Assembly (NCBI GenBank): GCA_023386635.1
Contig: JAEWJH010000083.1
Coordinates: 1-33,220, forward strand
From: Pseudomonadota bacterium
GTDB taxonomy: Bacteria; Pseudomonadota; Alphaproteobacteria; Rhizobiales; Xanthobacteraceae
DNA: 33,220 bases
Direction of reading: 5' to 3'
Both the position numbers and the translations under genes were made by a program. Position 1 is the stretch's first letter. The number at the start of each line of letters is the position of its first letter. This document shows positions 24,687-32,278 of this stretch, piece after piece. The notes under the pieces were generated by a model. That model made no database searches, was not told the origin of the DNA, and was given only the letters and a program-made list of their open reading frames with translations.

Positions 24687-25046
24687 TCAGTGCGCGCAAC
24701 CGCCGGGTTCCATCGTCGGTCCGGCGGTGGGCGGGACGGTGTTGGTGCCGCGCCAGCGGCCGTAGCGCCACGGCAGGTACCACCGCGCACGGGCGGGCAG
24801 GGCGTCCGGCACGAAGTCGAGCCCATGGGTGCCCCATGGCTGACACCGGAGCAGGCGCGCCAGCGTCATCCAGCCGCCGGCCCACAACCCGAACCGCATG
24901 ATCGCCGTCTCGCCGTATTCGGAGCAGCTCGGCAGGTGCCGGCAGCGGGGCCCGATCAGCGGCGACAGCACATAGCGATAGCCCTGAATCAGCACGCGGC
25001 CGACGAGGCGCGGCACACTCGACAGCGGATGATCGGATCTATCCAT
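24687..25046 (-). CDS. yidD: Membrane protein insertion efficiency factor YidD
   Basis: 119 residues from ATG 25046 (MDRSDHPLSS). The YidD core is complete: an amphipathic helix near 15-30, then SPLIGPRCRHLPSCSEY and a long helix ending ARLLRCQPWGTHGLDFVP, with the three conserved cysteines. The C-terminal ~45 residues are an unusual Pro/Arg/Trp-rich extension compared with the ~80-residue E. coli protein. YidD assists YidC-dependent insertion of inner-membrane proteins. In many bacteria it neighbours rnpA and yidC; here it is separated and sits upstream of thrS. Confidence 0.93.
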   Translation of the reverse strand: MDRSDHPLSSVPRLVGRVLIQGYRYVLSPLIGPRCRHLPSCSEYGETAIMRFGLWAGGWMTLARLLRCQPWGTHGLDFVPDALPARARWYLPWRYGRWRGTNTVPPTAGPTMEPGGCAH

Positions 25047-25246
25047 GACGTCTCGGAGATAGGAGTTCCGGGAACCCGATGGAACCGGGCATGTCAAAAA
25101 AGGGTCAGCAATTGCGTCTTTTTTGCACTACCGACTCGCCGCCATTCGCGCCTATTTTTTCGGGACAATAACGGGGGAATAGCACGTCACCTGGCAACCG
25201 CGGCTCATAAGATCGCTGGACGGGTGAAAGGGGAATAGACGGTTCG

Positions 25247-26578
25247 ATGAGACGACTGGCTGCGACGACCGCGGCGCTCGCCGCGATCCTGACTGCGTTG
25301 ACGCCGACCCTCGGTTTCGCCGCGCGCGACGACCGCTCGGTGCCGATGCGGTTCGAACTGTTCACCGCCGATCAATGTGCTGACGATTGCTCGCGGCTGA
25401 TCTCCGCTTACGGCTCGATCACCGCCGATACCCCCCGCGATTTCCGCGCTTTCGCCGCCGGCAAGGATTTGACCGGCGCGACGGTGGTGCTCGATTCCGA
25501 TGGCGGCTCGGTGCTCGGCGCGCTTGCCTTCGGCCGGGAGATCCGCCGGCTCGGTCTCGTCACCACGGTTGGCCACGTCGAGCCGGCCGACGCCGGCAAG
25601 GGCCGACCGCTGCGTGTCGATCCGCGTGCCGATTGCGAATCTATGTGCGCCTTCGTGCTGCTCGGCGGCACGCATCGCCATGTGCCGGCCGAAGCGCGGG
25701 TGATGGTGCATCAGATCTGGATCGGCGACCGCCGCGACGATCCGACCGCCGGCAGCTATTCGGCGGAGGACCTGGTGCTGGTGCAGCGCGACATCGCGCG
25801 GCTCGCGCAATATGTGGTCGACATGGGCGTCGGCGCCGGCATTCTCGATCTCGCGTTGCGCATTCCGCCGTGGGAGCCGATGCGCGAACTCAACCGCGCC
25901 GAACTGCAGCGGCTGCAACTGGTCACTGACACCGCGCCGCTCGCGCCGGCGACGACCGCGCCCTCCGGCGGCCGCGTCACGGCGGCGGCTTTGCTGCGCG
26001 ACGACGGCAGCACTGTCGGCCGTGCCGGATGGACGCTGCTCGAGGAGATGCAGGGCATCGCGCTGACGCGCCGCCATCCGGTGACCGTGGAGGGTGAGGA
26101 GATCGGCCTGTTCGATCTCACCTTTGCCTGCGGTTCGTCAGTCGATAACTACATCGTCAGCTATTCGGAAACGCGCGCGCGTCAGAGCGGCGACCCGGCG
26201 ACCGTCACCGACGTCACGCTCGGCATCGCCAGCCGCACCTTGCCGCTCACGCTGGTGCCGCGCAAAGCCGGGACGGATCGCGAGATCGAAACCTTCGCGA
26301 GCGGCATCGTGCCGGGTGAACTGGTGCGCGCGCTCGCCGGCGGCAAGCCGCGCTCGCTGGTGGTGGCCACCAGCATGGCGCGAGATAAGAGCGCGGGCGA
26401 GGCGACGTCGATCCGGCTCGGCAATGCCGGGTTCTCGCGGAATTTCCCGAAACTCGCCGCCGCGTGCGAGCGGCTCGCCGGCAAGGCGATGGCTGATGGC
26501 GGTCCGCTGTTCTCCCCCAAGCCGCGGCAGAACAGCGGCGCGCTGGCGCATGCCGAAGAGGCGGCGCCGCAGCGGTAG
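25247..26578 (+). CDS. Exported ClpP-fold-like protein (COG3904-like)
   Basis: 443 residues: signal peptide (1-25, ending GFA), then a domain (about 35-200) resembling the ClpP/crotonase-like COG3904 group: TVVLDSDGGSVLGALAFGREIRRLGLVTTVG, followed by ADCESMCAFVLLGGTHRHVPAEARVMVHQIW. In ClpP terms the Ser in CESMC occupies the nucleophile region and the His in MVHQ the base. The flanking Cys pair may form a disulfide. The C-terminal ~240 residues have no recognised domain. Protease activity is unproven. Start ATG 25247 after GAATAGACGG; a Rossmann-like reading was considered and dismissed. Confidence 0.82.
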   Translation: MRRLAATTAALAAILTALTPTLGFAARDDRSVPMRFELFTADQCADDCSRLISAYGSITADTPRDFRAFAAGKDLTGATVVLDSDGGSVLGALAFGREIRRLGLVTTVGHVEPADAGKGRPLRVDPRADCESMCAFVLLGGTHRHVPAEARVMVHQIWIGDRRDDPTAGSYSAEDLVLVQRDIARLAQYVVDMGVGAGILDLALRIPPWEPMRELNRAELQRLQLVTDTAPLAPATTAPSGGRVTAAALLRDDGSTVGRAGWTLLEEMQGIALTRRHPVTVEGEEIGLFDLTFACGSSVDNYIVSYSETRARQSGDPATVTDVTLGIASRTLPLTLVPRKAGTDREIETFASGIVPGELVRALAGGKPRSLVVATSMARDKSAGEATSIRLGNAGFSRNFPKLAAACERLAGKAMADGGPLFSPKPRQNSGALAHAEEAAPQR

Positions 26579-26924
26579 TTGATCGCCTCATGGTGAGGAG
26601 CGATCCGATAGGATCTCGTCTCGAACCCATGGGGCGCGAATATGGGGCCGCCTCGCCCTTCGAGACGCGCCTGCGGCGCTCCTCAAAATCTGACTGGAAA
26701 AGAAAACCTGATTGAGTGTGATCTTTTGCAACCGGTCATGCCCGGGCTTGACCCGGGCATCCCGCTTAGGCGGGCAGAAGTCCCTACCTTGTCGGGATGG
26801 CCGGGACTTCGCCCGGCCATGACGGAGAGAGTGTCGTGTTCGGCAGAAACTTCAAGCGCAAAAAAAAACGCGTCCATTTCCGGTCAGGTTCTCAGGGGGG
26901 CCGAGCACGCGATTGCCGTTCAGT
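26579..26924. repeat. Gene-free 346-bp stretch of palindromic mosaic repeats
   Basis: Two modules. Module A (26586-26685): GAGGAGC (26595-26601) pairs with GCTCCTC (26678-26684), and CGTCTCGAA (26617-26625) with TTCGAGACG (26659-26667). Module B (26735-26823): outer GTCATG/CATGAC, inner TGCCCGGG/CCCGGGCA (26739-26759), CCCGC/GCGGG (26761-26774) and ATGGCCGGG/CCCGGCCAT (26797-26820). Related copies of both occur at 28825-28983 and 29511-29632. Both types are common intergenic elements in Bradyrhizobium-like genomes. No ORF is supportable in the remaining ~100 bp. Confidence 0.8.
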
Positions 26925-27371
26925 CTACTCCGCCGCTTGCGCGCGCTTGCTCTCGATCTGGTCGATGGCGTTGACCACCGCATCGAAGGTCAGGAGCGTC
27001 GAGGCATGTCGCGCCTTGTAGTCGCGCACCGGCTCGAGCACGGCGAAATCGGCCCATTTGCCGTCCGGCACCGGGCCGTTCTCCTTGAGCATCTTGCGCA
27101 CGGTCTCGCGCAGCGCGCGAAGCTCCACGGCCGTGGCGCCGACCACATGCCGCGCCATCAGCGAGGTTGAGGCCTGGCCGAGCGCGCAGGCCTTCACGTC
27201 ATGGGCGAAGTCGGTGACCGCCGGACCGTCCATCTTGACATCCACGGTGACGGTCGAGCCGCACAGCTTGGAATGCGCCGTGGCGCTGGCGTCCGGGGCC
27301 GAGAGGCGGCCGATCCGGGGGATATTGCCCGCGAGGTCGAGAATCCGGGTGTTATAGACGTCATTCAGCAT
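26925..27371 (-). CDS. IscU/SufU-type iron-sulfur cluster scaffold family protein
   Basis: 148-residue protein of the NifU N-terminal/IscU fold. Cys37 (KLCGSTV) and Cys62 (KACALGQAS) match the first two cluster-ligand cysteines. The third position, where SufU and IscU have Cys, is His122 in DYKARHASTLLTF. I recall this RHAS form as usual for the subfamily annotated as iron-sulfur assembly scaffold in Bradyrhizobium relatives, so it is probably a subfamily trait rather than damage. Whether it carries a cluster or zinc is unknown. Divergent from folE, with a symmetric promoter palindrome between. Confidence 0.87.
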   Translation of the reverse strand: MLNDVYNTRILDLAGNIPRIGRLSAPDASATAHSKLCGSTVTVDVKMDGPAVTDFAHDVKACALGQASTSLMARHVVGATAVELRALRETVRKMLKENGPVPDGKWADFAVLEPVRDYKARHASTLLTFDAVVNAIDQIESKRAQAAE

Positions 27372-27402
27372 GATTTTGGCGGATTCCGCGCTGTTCGCGA
27401 AC

Positions 27403-27436
27403 TTGATCCTGTCCTAGGGCACCCCCTATATAGGGG
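27403..27436 (+). promoter_or_regulatory. folE promoter with a perfect CCCCTATATAGGGG palindrome
   Basis: TTGATC (27403-27408), 17-bp spacer and CTATAT (27426-27431) match alphaproteobacterial sigma-70 promoters and face folE. The -10 is embedded in a perfect 14-bp palindrome CCCCTATATAGGGG (27423-27436), so a CTATAT also faces the minus-strand scaffold gene, though its -35 (TTCCCG) is poor. The leader to the folE ATG is about 170 nt without obvious structure. A dimeric repressor may bind the palindrome; none is identified. Confidence 0.6.
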
Positions 27437-27608
27437 CGAACCTCGTGGTACGGGAAGGGGTCCCGGCCCCGGCAGCGGCGATCCCGTTCCGGCGAGGCAG
27501 GCAGCGTCAGAGATGCCTTTTCCAGGCAACGTGACTTGCGAACCCCGGTGACACTCCCGGCACATCCGCCCGGTGGCGGACGGGTGCCGGTCGAACGGAG
27601 AGCACGTC

Positions 27609-28271
27609 ATGGATGCACCGACCCAGAACGCCAACGTCAAGCCATGGCCGAAACAGGGCCTGTCGGATCATGTGCGCGCGGCGCCCGAGCCGTCCGCGCC
27701 GCGCCCGTCCCGCGAGGCCGCGCTCGAGGCCGTCCGCACGCTGCTCGCCTTTGCCGGCGACGATCCGGCGCGGGAAGGTTTGCTGGATACGCCCAAGCGC
27801 GTGGTCGAGGCTTACGAGGAGATGTTCGCGGGCTATCGCGAATGCCCGCTCGACGTGCTCGACAAGACCTTCGGCGAGATCGGCTCCTACAACGATTTCG
27901 TGCTGGTGAAGGACATCACCTTCAACTCGCATTGCGAGCACCACATCATGCCGTTCTACGGCAAGGCGCACATCGCCTATAAGCCGGTGGAGCGCGTGGT
28001 CGGCCTGTCGAAGCTCGCGCGTCTGGTGGATGTCTACGCCAAGCGCCTGCAGACGCAGGAGCACATGACCTCGCAGATCGCCACCGCGCTTGAGGAAGTG
28101 CTCAAGCCGAAGGGCGTCGCGGTGATGCTCGAAGCCGAGCATATGTGCATGTCGATCCGCGGCGTGACCAAGCCAGGCTCGCTGACGGTGACGACGCAAT
28201 TCTCCGGCCTGTTCCTGGATAACCCGCAGGAGCAGGTGCGGTTCATGACGATGGTGCGCGGCAAGCTCTGA
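27609..28271 (+). CDS. folE: GTP cyclohydrolase I
   Basis: 220-residue enzyme converting GTP to 7,8-dihydroneopterin triphosphate, the entry to folate (and queuosine-type) synthesis. Zinc ligands Cys109, His112 (in SHCEHH) and Cys180 (in EHMCMSIRG) match E. coli Cys110, His113 and Cys181; KLARLVDVYAKRLQTQE is the conserved GTP-binding region. The ~30-residue Pro/Ala-rich N-terminus is variable. ATG 27609 was chosen over an upstream in-frame ATG because GGAGAG precedes it. Its promoter is at 27403-27431, and hisI lies 84 bases downstream past a strong hairpin. Confidence 0.97.
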   Translation: MDAPTQNANVKPWPKQGLSDHVRAAPEPSAPRPSREAALEAVRTLLAFAGDDPAREGLLDTPKRVVEAYEEMFAGYRECPLDVLDKTFGEIGSYNDFVLVKDITFNSHCEHHIMPFYGKAHIAYKPVERVVGLSKLARLVDVYAKRLQTQEHMTSQIATALEEVLKPKGVAVMLEAEHMCMSIRGVTKPGSLTVTTQFSGLFLDNPQEQVRFMTMVRGKL

Positions 28272-28304
28272 CGCCGCGCTGTCGTCAGTCAGATGATGAG
28301 TGTC

Positions 28305-28328
28305 ACGGGACGCCTGCGGGCGTCCCGT
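28305..28328. other. Perfect 10-bp hairpin between folE and hisI
   Basis: ACGGGACGCC (28305-28314), loop TGCG, GGCGTCCCGT (28319-28328). No T-run follows (TGCGTATGG), so if it ends folE transcription it does so without the usual U-tract. It ends 27 bases before the hisI start and could influence hisI expression. Confidence 0.6.
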
Positions 28329-28354
28329 TGCGTATGGGGATGAGGAGATTGGCT

Positions 28355-28804
28355 GTGACCGAAAGCCCGTTCGCGCCGCGCGGCACCGCCGCCGAGATCG
28401 AGGAAGGCCGTGCGCTCGCGCCGAAGTTCGACAAGGATGGCCTGATCGCCGCGGTCGTCACCGATGCGGCCTCGGGCGATCTGCTGATGCTCGCGCATAT
28501 GAACGCACAGGCGCTGCAACTGACCATCGAAACGGCGCAGGCGCATTTCTTCAGCCGCTCGCGCGGCAAGCTCTGGAAGAAGGGCGAGGAGTCCGGCCAC
28601 GTCCTCGACGTGGTCGAACTGCGCGTCGACTGCGATCAGGACGCGGTGCAGCTCAAGGTGCGCCAGAACGGGCCGGGTGCGTGCCACACCGGCCGGCATT
28701 CGTGTTTCTACCGCGCGGTGCCGCTCGGCCGCAGCGGCGGCGCTCTCGAATTCGTCGACGCCGACCGCGTGTTCGATCCGGCGAAGGTGTACGAGAAGAA
28801 GTAG
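28355..28804 (+). CDS. hisI: Phosphoribosyl-AMP cyclohydrolase
   Basis: 149-residue enzyme of step three of histidine synthesis, opening the purine ring of PR-AMP. Magnesium site Asp92-x-Asp94-x-Asp96 (VDCDQD) and zinc cysteines Cys93, Cys110 and Cys117 (GACHTGRHSC) are all present. It is the stand-alone cyclohydrolase without the HisE domain, as usual in alphaproteobacteria. GTG 28355 was chosen because AGGAG lies seven bases upstream; two in-frame ATGs at 28334 and 28340 have no ribosome-binding site. It follows folE rather than other his genes, an arrangement common in rhizobia. Confidence 0.95.
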   Translation: MTESPFAPRGTAAEIEEGRALAPKFDKDGLIAAVVTDAASGDLLMLAHMNAQALQLTIETAQAHFFSRSRGKLWKKGEESGHVLDVVELRVDCDQDAVQLKVRQNGPGACHTGRHSCFYRAVPLGRSGGALEFVDADRVFDPAKVYEKK

Positions 28805-29016
28805 AGTGGCTTTTTCTTGATCCGCCTCATCCTCACCATGAGGCTTCGAGAGACACGAACCCACCACGTCATGGCCGGACTTGTTCCGGCCATCTCGATG
28901 AGAGCACAGTGCCGGCCTAAGCGGGATGCCCGCGACGTCGGGGCGTTTACGCCCGTCTTGGAAGGGCTATGCCTGGGCATGACGGTGGAAAGAGATGGGC
29001 CTCCATTTCTCTGCCC

Positions 29017-29043
29017 TTGACTTTCTTCCTATGTGTCTATAAT
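29017..29043 (+). promoter_or_regulatory. Near-consensus sigma-70 promoter in the repeat island
   Basis: TTGACT (29017-29022) and TATAAT (29038-29043) with a 15-bp spacer. Both hexamers are close to perfect, which is rare in this GC-rich genome, though the spacer is short. No gene follows; downstream are a perfect 9-bp hairpin CCGCAGGCC-GAGA-GGCCTGCGG (29102-29123) and GCGGCGG/CCGCCGC (29170-29190). Confidence 0.45.
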
Positions 29044-29101
29044 CCTATCTCCATCCTGCTCACGAGGGGCGTCATCTAGAGGCGTCTTGATGATGGGCAG
29101 T

Positions 29102-29123
29102 CCGCAGGCCGAGAGGCCTGCGG
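29102..29123. other. Perfect hairpin with GNRA tetraloop in the repeat island
   Basis: CCGCAGGCC, loop GAGA, GGCCTGCGG: nine perfect pairs closed by a GNRA-type tetraloop, about 60 bases downstream of a near-consensus promoter. This pattern suits a folded RNA. No T-run follows. Confidence 0.6.
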
Positions 29124-29684
29124 GGTCATGGGGCGGAGATTCACCCTATGGCGATGCGGCTTTTCGCGCGCGGCGGTTCGCACCCGCCGCTCCCGGACCC
29201 CTCCGGTGGACCATACACGGGCACTACGACCCGCGATCGGCCGGGGGCACGTCACCGAGCCGCAGTACGGAGCGCCGCGAGGCGCGCGTGTCTCTCTTCG
29301 CACGAGAGATGCGCTCTGTCATCGCCGCGAGGCGGTGATGGAAAACCAAGACGTTGCGCCCCACGGCGCTCCGTCGCCCCTCGCTATTGGAGAGGGGAAG
29401 AGGAATACGGGCGCACCCGGCGCCGGCTAAAGAATACGGGCGATGATGCACGCCTATAGGTCATCGACTGTTTGACAATCGCATCGGGACGAAGAGGCAA
29501 GCTTTCAATCCACCTCATCCTGAGGAGCCGCGCGGAGCGCGGCGTCTCGAAGCACGAGGTGGCCAGAGCACTGCGCCCGCCCATGGTCGAGACGCGATGC
29601 TGGCGCATCGCTCACCATGAGGCTTCGAGAGAGTCGTGCCGCAAGCGACGGCATCACTCCGTCTCGTCCCCAGAAGCCGCGCCG

Positions 29685-30554
29685 TTACCGCCCAACCCGC
29701 GCCAGCAGCGCTTTTGCCTTCACCAGATGCGGCCGGTCGAACATCTTGCCGCCGATGCCGACGACGCCGGCGCCGGGCTCGCGCGCGAACGCATCGATCA
29801 CCGCCTGCGCTTGCGCCAGCGCTTCTTCGGTCGGCGTGAAGGCGCGGTTGATGGTCTCCACCTGATTGGGATGGATCGCCATCTTGCCGGTGAAGCCGTC
29901 GCGGCGCGCCTCGTCGCATTCGCGCGCCAGCCCCTCGGTGTTGCGGAAATCGACATAGACCGTGTCGATCGGCTGCACCTGCGCCGCTGTCGCGCCGGCG
30001 AGGCACAGGCTACGGGCGAGGCGATAGGGATCGAGGAAATTGCCGGCATCGTCGCGGTTGCGCTCGGCGCCGAGTTCGGCCGACAGATCCTCCGCGCCCC
30101 AGGTGAGGCCGATCAGCCGGGGGCTCGCATCGGCATAGGTCCCGGCGAGAAACAGCGCTTTCGCCGTTTCGGTGGCGATGGCGACGACCTTGATCGCGCC
30201 CTCGGTGACGCCATGCACCGCCTCGCGCGCGGTCAGTTTGGCGTCGAGATGGATCACCGACGCGCCGCCTTCCGCCTTCGGAAACATCACCGCATCGGGA
30301 CGGCCCGCCACGATCGCGTTGAGATCGTCGTCGGCGAAACCGGAGGCGAAGCTGTTGATCCGCACGATCAGCTTCGGCCGCTCGGTCTTGTCACGGTGCG
30401 CGGCAAGAAATTCGAGCGCGCCGTCGCGCGCGGCCTCCTTGCGCTCCAGCGAGATCGAATCTTCGAGATCGAGTAGCAGTGCGTCGGCGCCGCTGCCGAG
30501 CCCCTTGGCGAGCTTCTGCGGTGAGTCGGCAGGGATGAACAGCAGAGAGCGCAT
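29685..30554 (-). CDS. HpcH/HpaI aldolase / CitE-like CoA-ester lyase
   Basis: 289 residues from ATG 30554 (MRSLLFIPADSPQKL, the usual family start). TIM-barrel features: LLLDLEDSI (about 26-34, acidic Mg-site residues), RINSFAS (acyl-binding Arg), MFPKAEGG, and TWGAEDLSAELGAERN. The C-terminal AIHPNQVETINRAF is typical of CitE-like malyl-, citramalyl- or HMG-CoA lyases. There are no citrate-lyase alpha or gamma subunit genes, so it is not classical citrate lyase. One base separates its start from the stop of the MaoC gene, so the two are translationally linked and likely act in sequence on a CoA ester. Confidence 0.9.
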   Translation of the reverse strand: MRSLLFIPADSPQKLAKGLGSGADALLLDLEDSISLERKEAARDGALEFLAAHRDKTERPKLIVRINSFASGFADDDLNAIVAGRPDAVMFPKAEGGASVIHLDAKLTAREAVHGVTEGAIKVVAIATETAKALFLAGTYADASPRLIGLTWGAEDLSAELGAERNRDDAGNFLDPYRLARSLCLAGATAAQVQPIDTVYVDFRNTEGLARECDEARRDGFTGKMAIHPNQVETINRAFTPTEEALAQAQAVIDAFAREPGAGVVGIGGKMFDRPHLVKAKALLARVGR

Positions 30555-30555
30555 G

Positions 30556-31032
30556 TCAGCTCCGCTTGTTGATGAAAGCCTGGCGGTGGCATTCGGCGAC
30601 GAGCTTGCCGTCCTGCTTGTAGGCGCAGTGGTGCAGCTCGACGATGCCGGCGCCGGGGCGTGACTTCGACTCGCGCTTGCCGACGATGGTGGTGGTGGCG
30701 CGCACCGTGTCATTCTCGAACAGCGGATTCGGGAATTTCACGTCGGTCATGCCGAGATTGGCGATGGTGGTGCCGACAGAGAGATCGCTCACCGACATGC
30801 CGATCATCAGGCCGAGCGTGAACAGCGAATTCATCAGCGGCTGGCCCCAGTCGGTTTCCTTCTCGCAGAACTCGCGATCGATATGCAGGGGTTGCGGATT
30901 GAGCGTCATGTTGGAGAACAGCATGTTGTCCATCTGCGTCACCGTGCGGGTGTAGCGGTGCTCGTAGATCCGGCCGACCTCGAAATCCTCGAAATACAGT
31001 CCGCCCCGCTTGTGCCGCTCCGGTTCGCCCAT
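30556..31032 (-). CDS. MaoC-like hot-dog dehydratase/hydratase
   Basis: 158 residues from ATG 31032, with GGAGGCGAG directly upstream; a longer reading lacks this site. One hot-dog domain: FEDFEVGRIYEHRYTRTVTQ starts the fold and SNMTLNPQPLHIDREF (about 58-73) carries the catalytic His region, followed by LMNSLFTLGLMIGMSV and ATTTIVGKRESKSRPGAGIVE. It probably hydrates an enoyl-CoA whose product the adjacent CitE-like lyase cleaves. M. tuberculosis has an adjacent pair of the same two families (Rv2499c/Rv2498c), where the lyase acts on branched hydroxyacyl-CoA. The exact substrate here is unknown (mesaconyl-, itaconyl- or methylglutaconyl-CoA are options). Confidence 0.9.
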   Translation of the reverse strand: MGEPERHKRGGLYFEDFEVGRIYEHRYTRTVTQMDNMLFSNMTLNPQPLHIDREFCEKETDWGQPLMNSLFTLGLMIGMSVSDLSVGTTIANLGMTDVKFPNPLFENDTVRATTTIVGKRESKSRPGAGIVELHHCAYKQDGKLVAECHRQAFINKRS

Positions 31033-31134
31033 TCTCGCCTCCTGCTCACATCCGTTAAGGTTTCGTTTACCATAAATGCCCATGCTCGCCATCGCGGCGG
31101 GTCAGGGGACCGGCCGCACAGCGGGCATTCATCG

Positions 31135-32169
31135 ATGGCGGTCGATCCCACCAGTGCGAGTGCGGCAACGCAAGGCTCTGGTGCTCAAGCCACCGGAGCG
31201 ATCCGGCAGGCTGCGCGCACGACCGGCACGAGCTTCGACTATCTGCTCGCCACCGCGAAGCTCGAATCGAACCTCAATCCCTCGGCCCAGGCCTCGACCT
31301 CGTCGGCCAAGGGGCTGTTCCAGTTCATCGAGCAGACGTGGCTCGCCACCATGAAATCGGCCGGGCCGGGGCTCGGCTACAGCGGCTACGCCGACGCGAT
31401 CAGCTACAACGCCAATTCGGGCCGCTATGACGTCAGCGATCCGGGCATGCGCGACGCGATCATGAAGCTGCGGAGCGATCCGGCGGCGAGCGCGGCCATG
31501 GCCGGCGCCTTCACCCGCGGCAACATGGATCAGTTGCAGGGCGCGCTCGGCCGCGCGCCGACCGACGGAGAACTCTACATCGCGCATTTCCTCGGGCCGG
31601 ACGGCGCGACGCGGCTGATCACCGCGGCGACCAGCCGGCCGAACGCATCCGCCGCCGATCTTTTTCCGGGGGCAGCGAGCGCCAACCGCTCGATCTTCTA
31701 TGACCGCTCCGGCAATGCGCGCTCCGCCGAGCAGGTCTATGCGGTGCTCGCGAACAAGCTCGATCAGGCGAAGATCGCCGCTGGCGCGTCGGGGCAGGGC
31801 AGCGACACGGCTGTGGCGCAGATCGGCCCGACCTTCCTCGACCGGTTGCCGCCGCTGCCAAGAGATCGAGTCGCCAGCGTCGCCGCGCCCGACACCGCCG
31901 GCGTGACGCAAGCCTATGCCGAAGCGGCCCAGCGCGAGGCGACAAGGGCGCTGCGCGCGCAGCCGGTGCGCGACGACCGGCCGCTGTTCCAGGCGATGTT
32001 CACCGCGCGCGACAACAATCCGATCGCGCCGGTGGTGCAGGCGCTGTGGACCGACACGGCGCCGTCCGCCCCTCCGGCGGCCGCAAGCGCGCCGTCTCAG
32101 CCGGCCGGAATCCGGCCGCTGGATCTGTTCCGCGACATGGCCCCCTCGGGCCCCGCCTCCCGCGGCTGA
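31135..32169 (+). CDS. Lytic-transglycosylase-domain (SLT) protein without signal peptide
   Basis: 344 residues from ATG 31135 (MAVDPTSASAATQ); the in-frame upstream extension is antisense to the MaoC gene and rejected. SLT-like domain (about 22-130) with catalytic Glu44 in AKLESNLNP, followed by SSAKGLFQFIEQTW and further on GELYIAHFLGPDGA. The C-terminal ~170 residues are Ala/Pro/Arg-rich and unstructured in appearance. No signal peptide or lipobox, so export, if any, needs another route, as for transglycosylases tied to flagellar or secretion assembly. The DUF2336 gene follows. Confidence 0.87.
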   Translation: MAVDPTSASAATQGSGAQATGAIRQAARTTGTSFDYLLATAKLESNLNPSAQASTSSAKGLFQFIEQTWLATMKSAGPGLGYSGYADAISYNANSGRYDVSDPGMRDAIMKLRSDPAASAAMAGAFTRGNMDQLQGALGRAPTDGELYIAHFLGPDGATRLITAATSRPNASAADLFPGAASANRSIFYDRSGNARSAEQVYAVLANKLDQAKIAAGASGQGSDTAVAQIGPTFLDRLPPLPRDRVASVAAPDTAGVTQAYAEAAQREATRALRAQPVRDDRPLFQAMFTARDNNPIAPVVQALWTDTAPSAPPAAASAPSQPAGIRPLDLFRDMAPSGPASRG

Positions 32170-32278
32170 TCGTCGTTAATGTTTCAACAGGAATTATACT
32201 GAACCGTTTGTTAAGCGGTCGCGCGTAGCATGACCTCTGCGCATCGTTCATGCGTGTGTCGTGTAGCGTTGGTTCAGT

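Larger units (their letters stand above)
28805..29684. repeat. Gene-free 880-bp island of palindromic mosaics and a degenerate dispersed element
   Basis: No supportable ORF. From left: CCTCAT/ATGAGG (28825-28843); a GTCATGGCCGG...CATGAC module (28868-28983) related to the one at 26735-26823; a promoter-bearing segment (29010-29430); and a second CCTCATCCTGAGG/TCTCGA module (29511-29632). The middle segment, with CACGAGGGGCGTC after a near-consensus promoter, resembles the left end of a dispersed Bradyrhizobiaceae element (from memory). The right part has GTTGCGCCCCACGGCGCTCCGTC, also familiar from such elements. It looks like a landing zone for small non-autonomous repeats. Confidence 0.65.

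Noticed and set aside
22820..24901. 693-codon plus-strand open frame opposite thrS and yidD
   Set aside because: Lies antisense to thrS, whose motifs are complete, and shows no recognisable domain or ribosome-binding site.
28805..29684. Insertion sequence or transposase remnant in the large gene-free island
   Set aside because: No frame resembles a transposase, and no matched terminal repeats with target duplication bracket the region; only short palindromic modules are visible.
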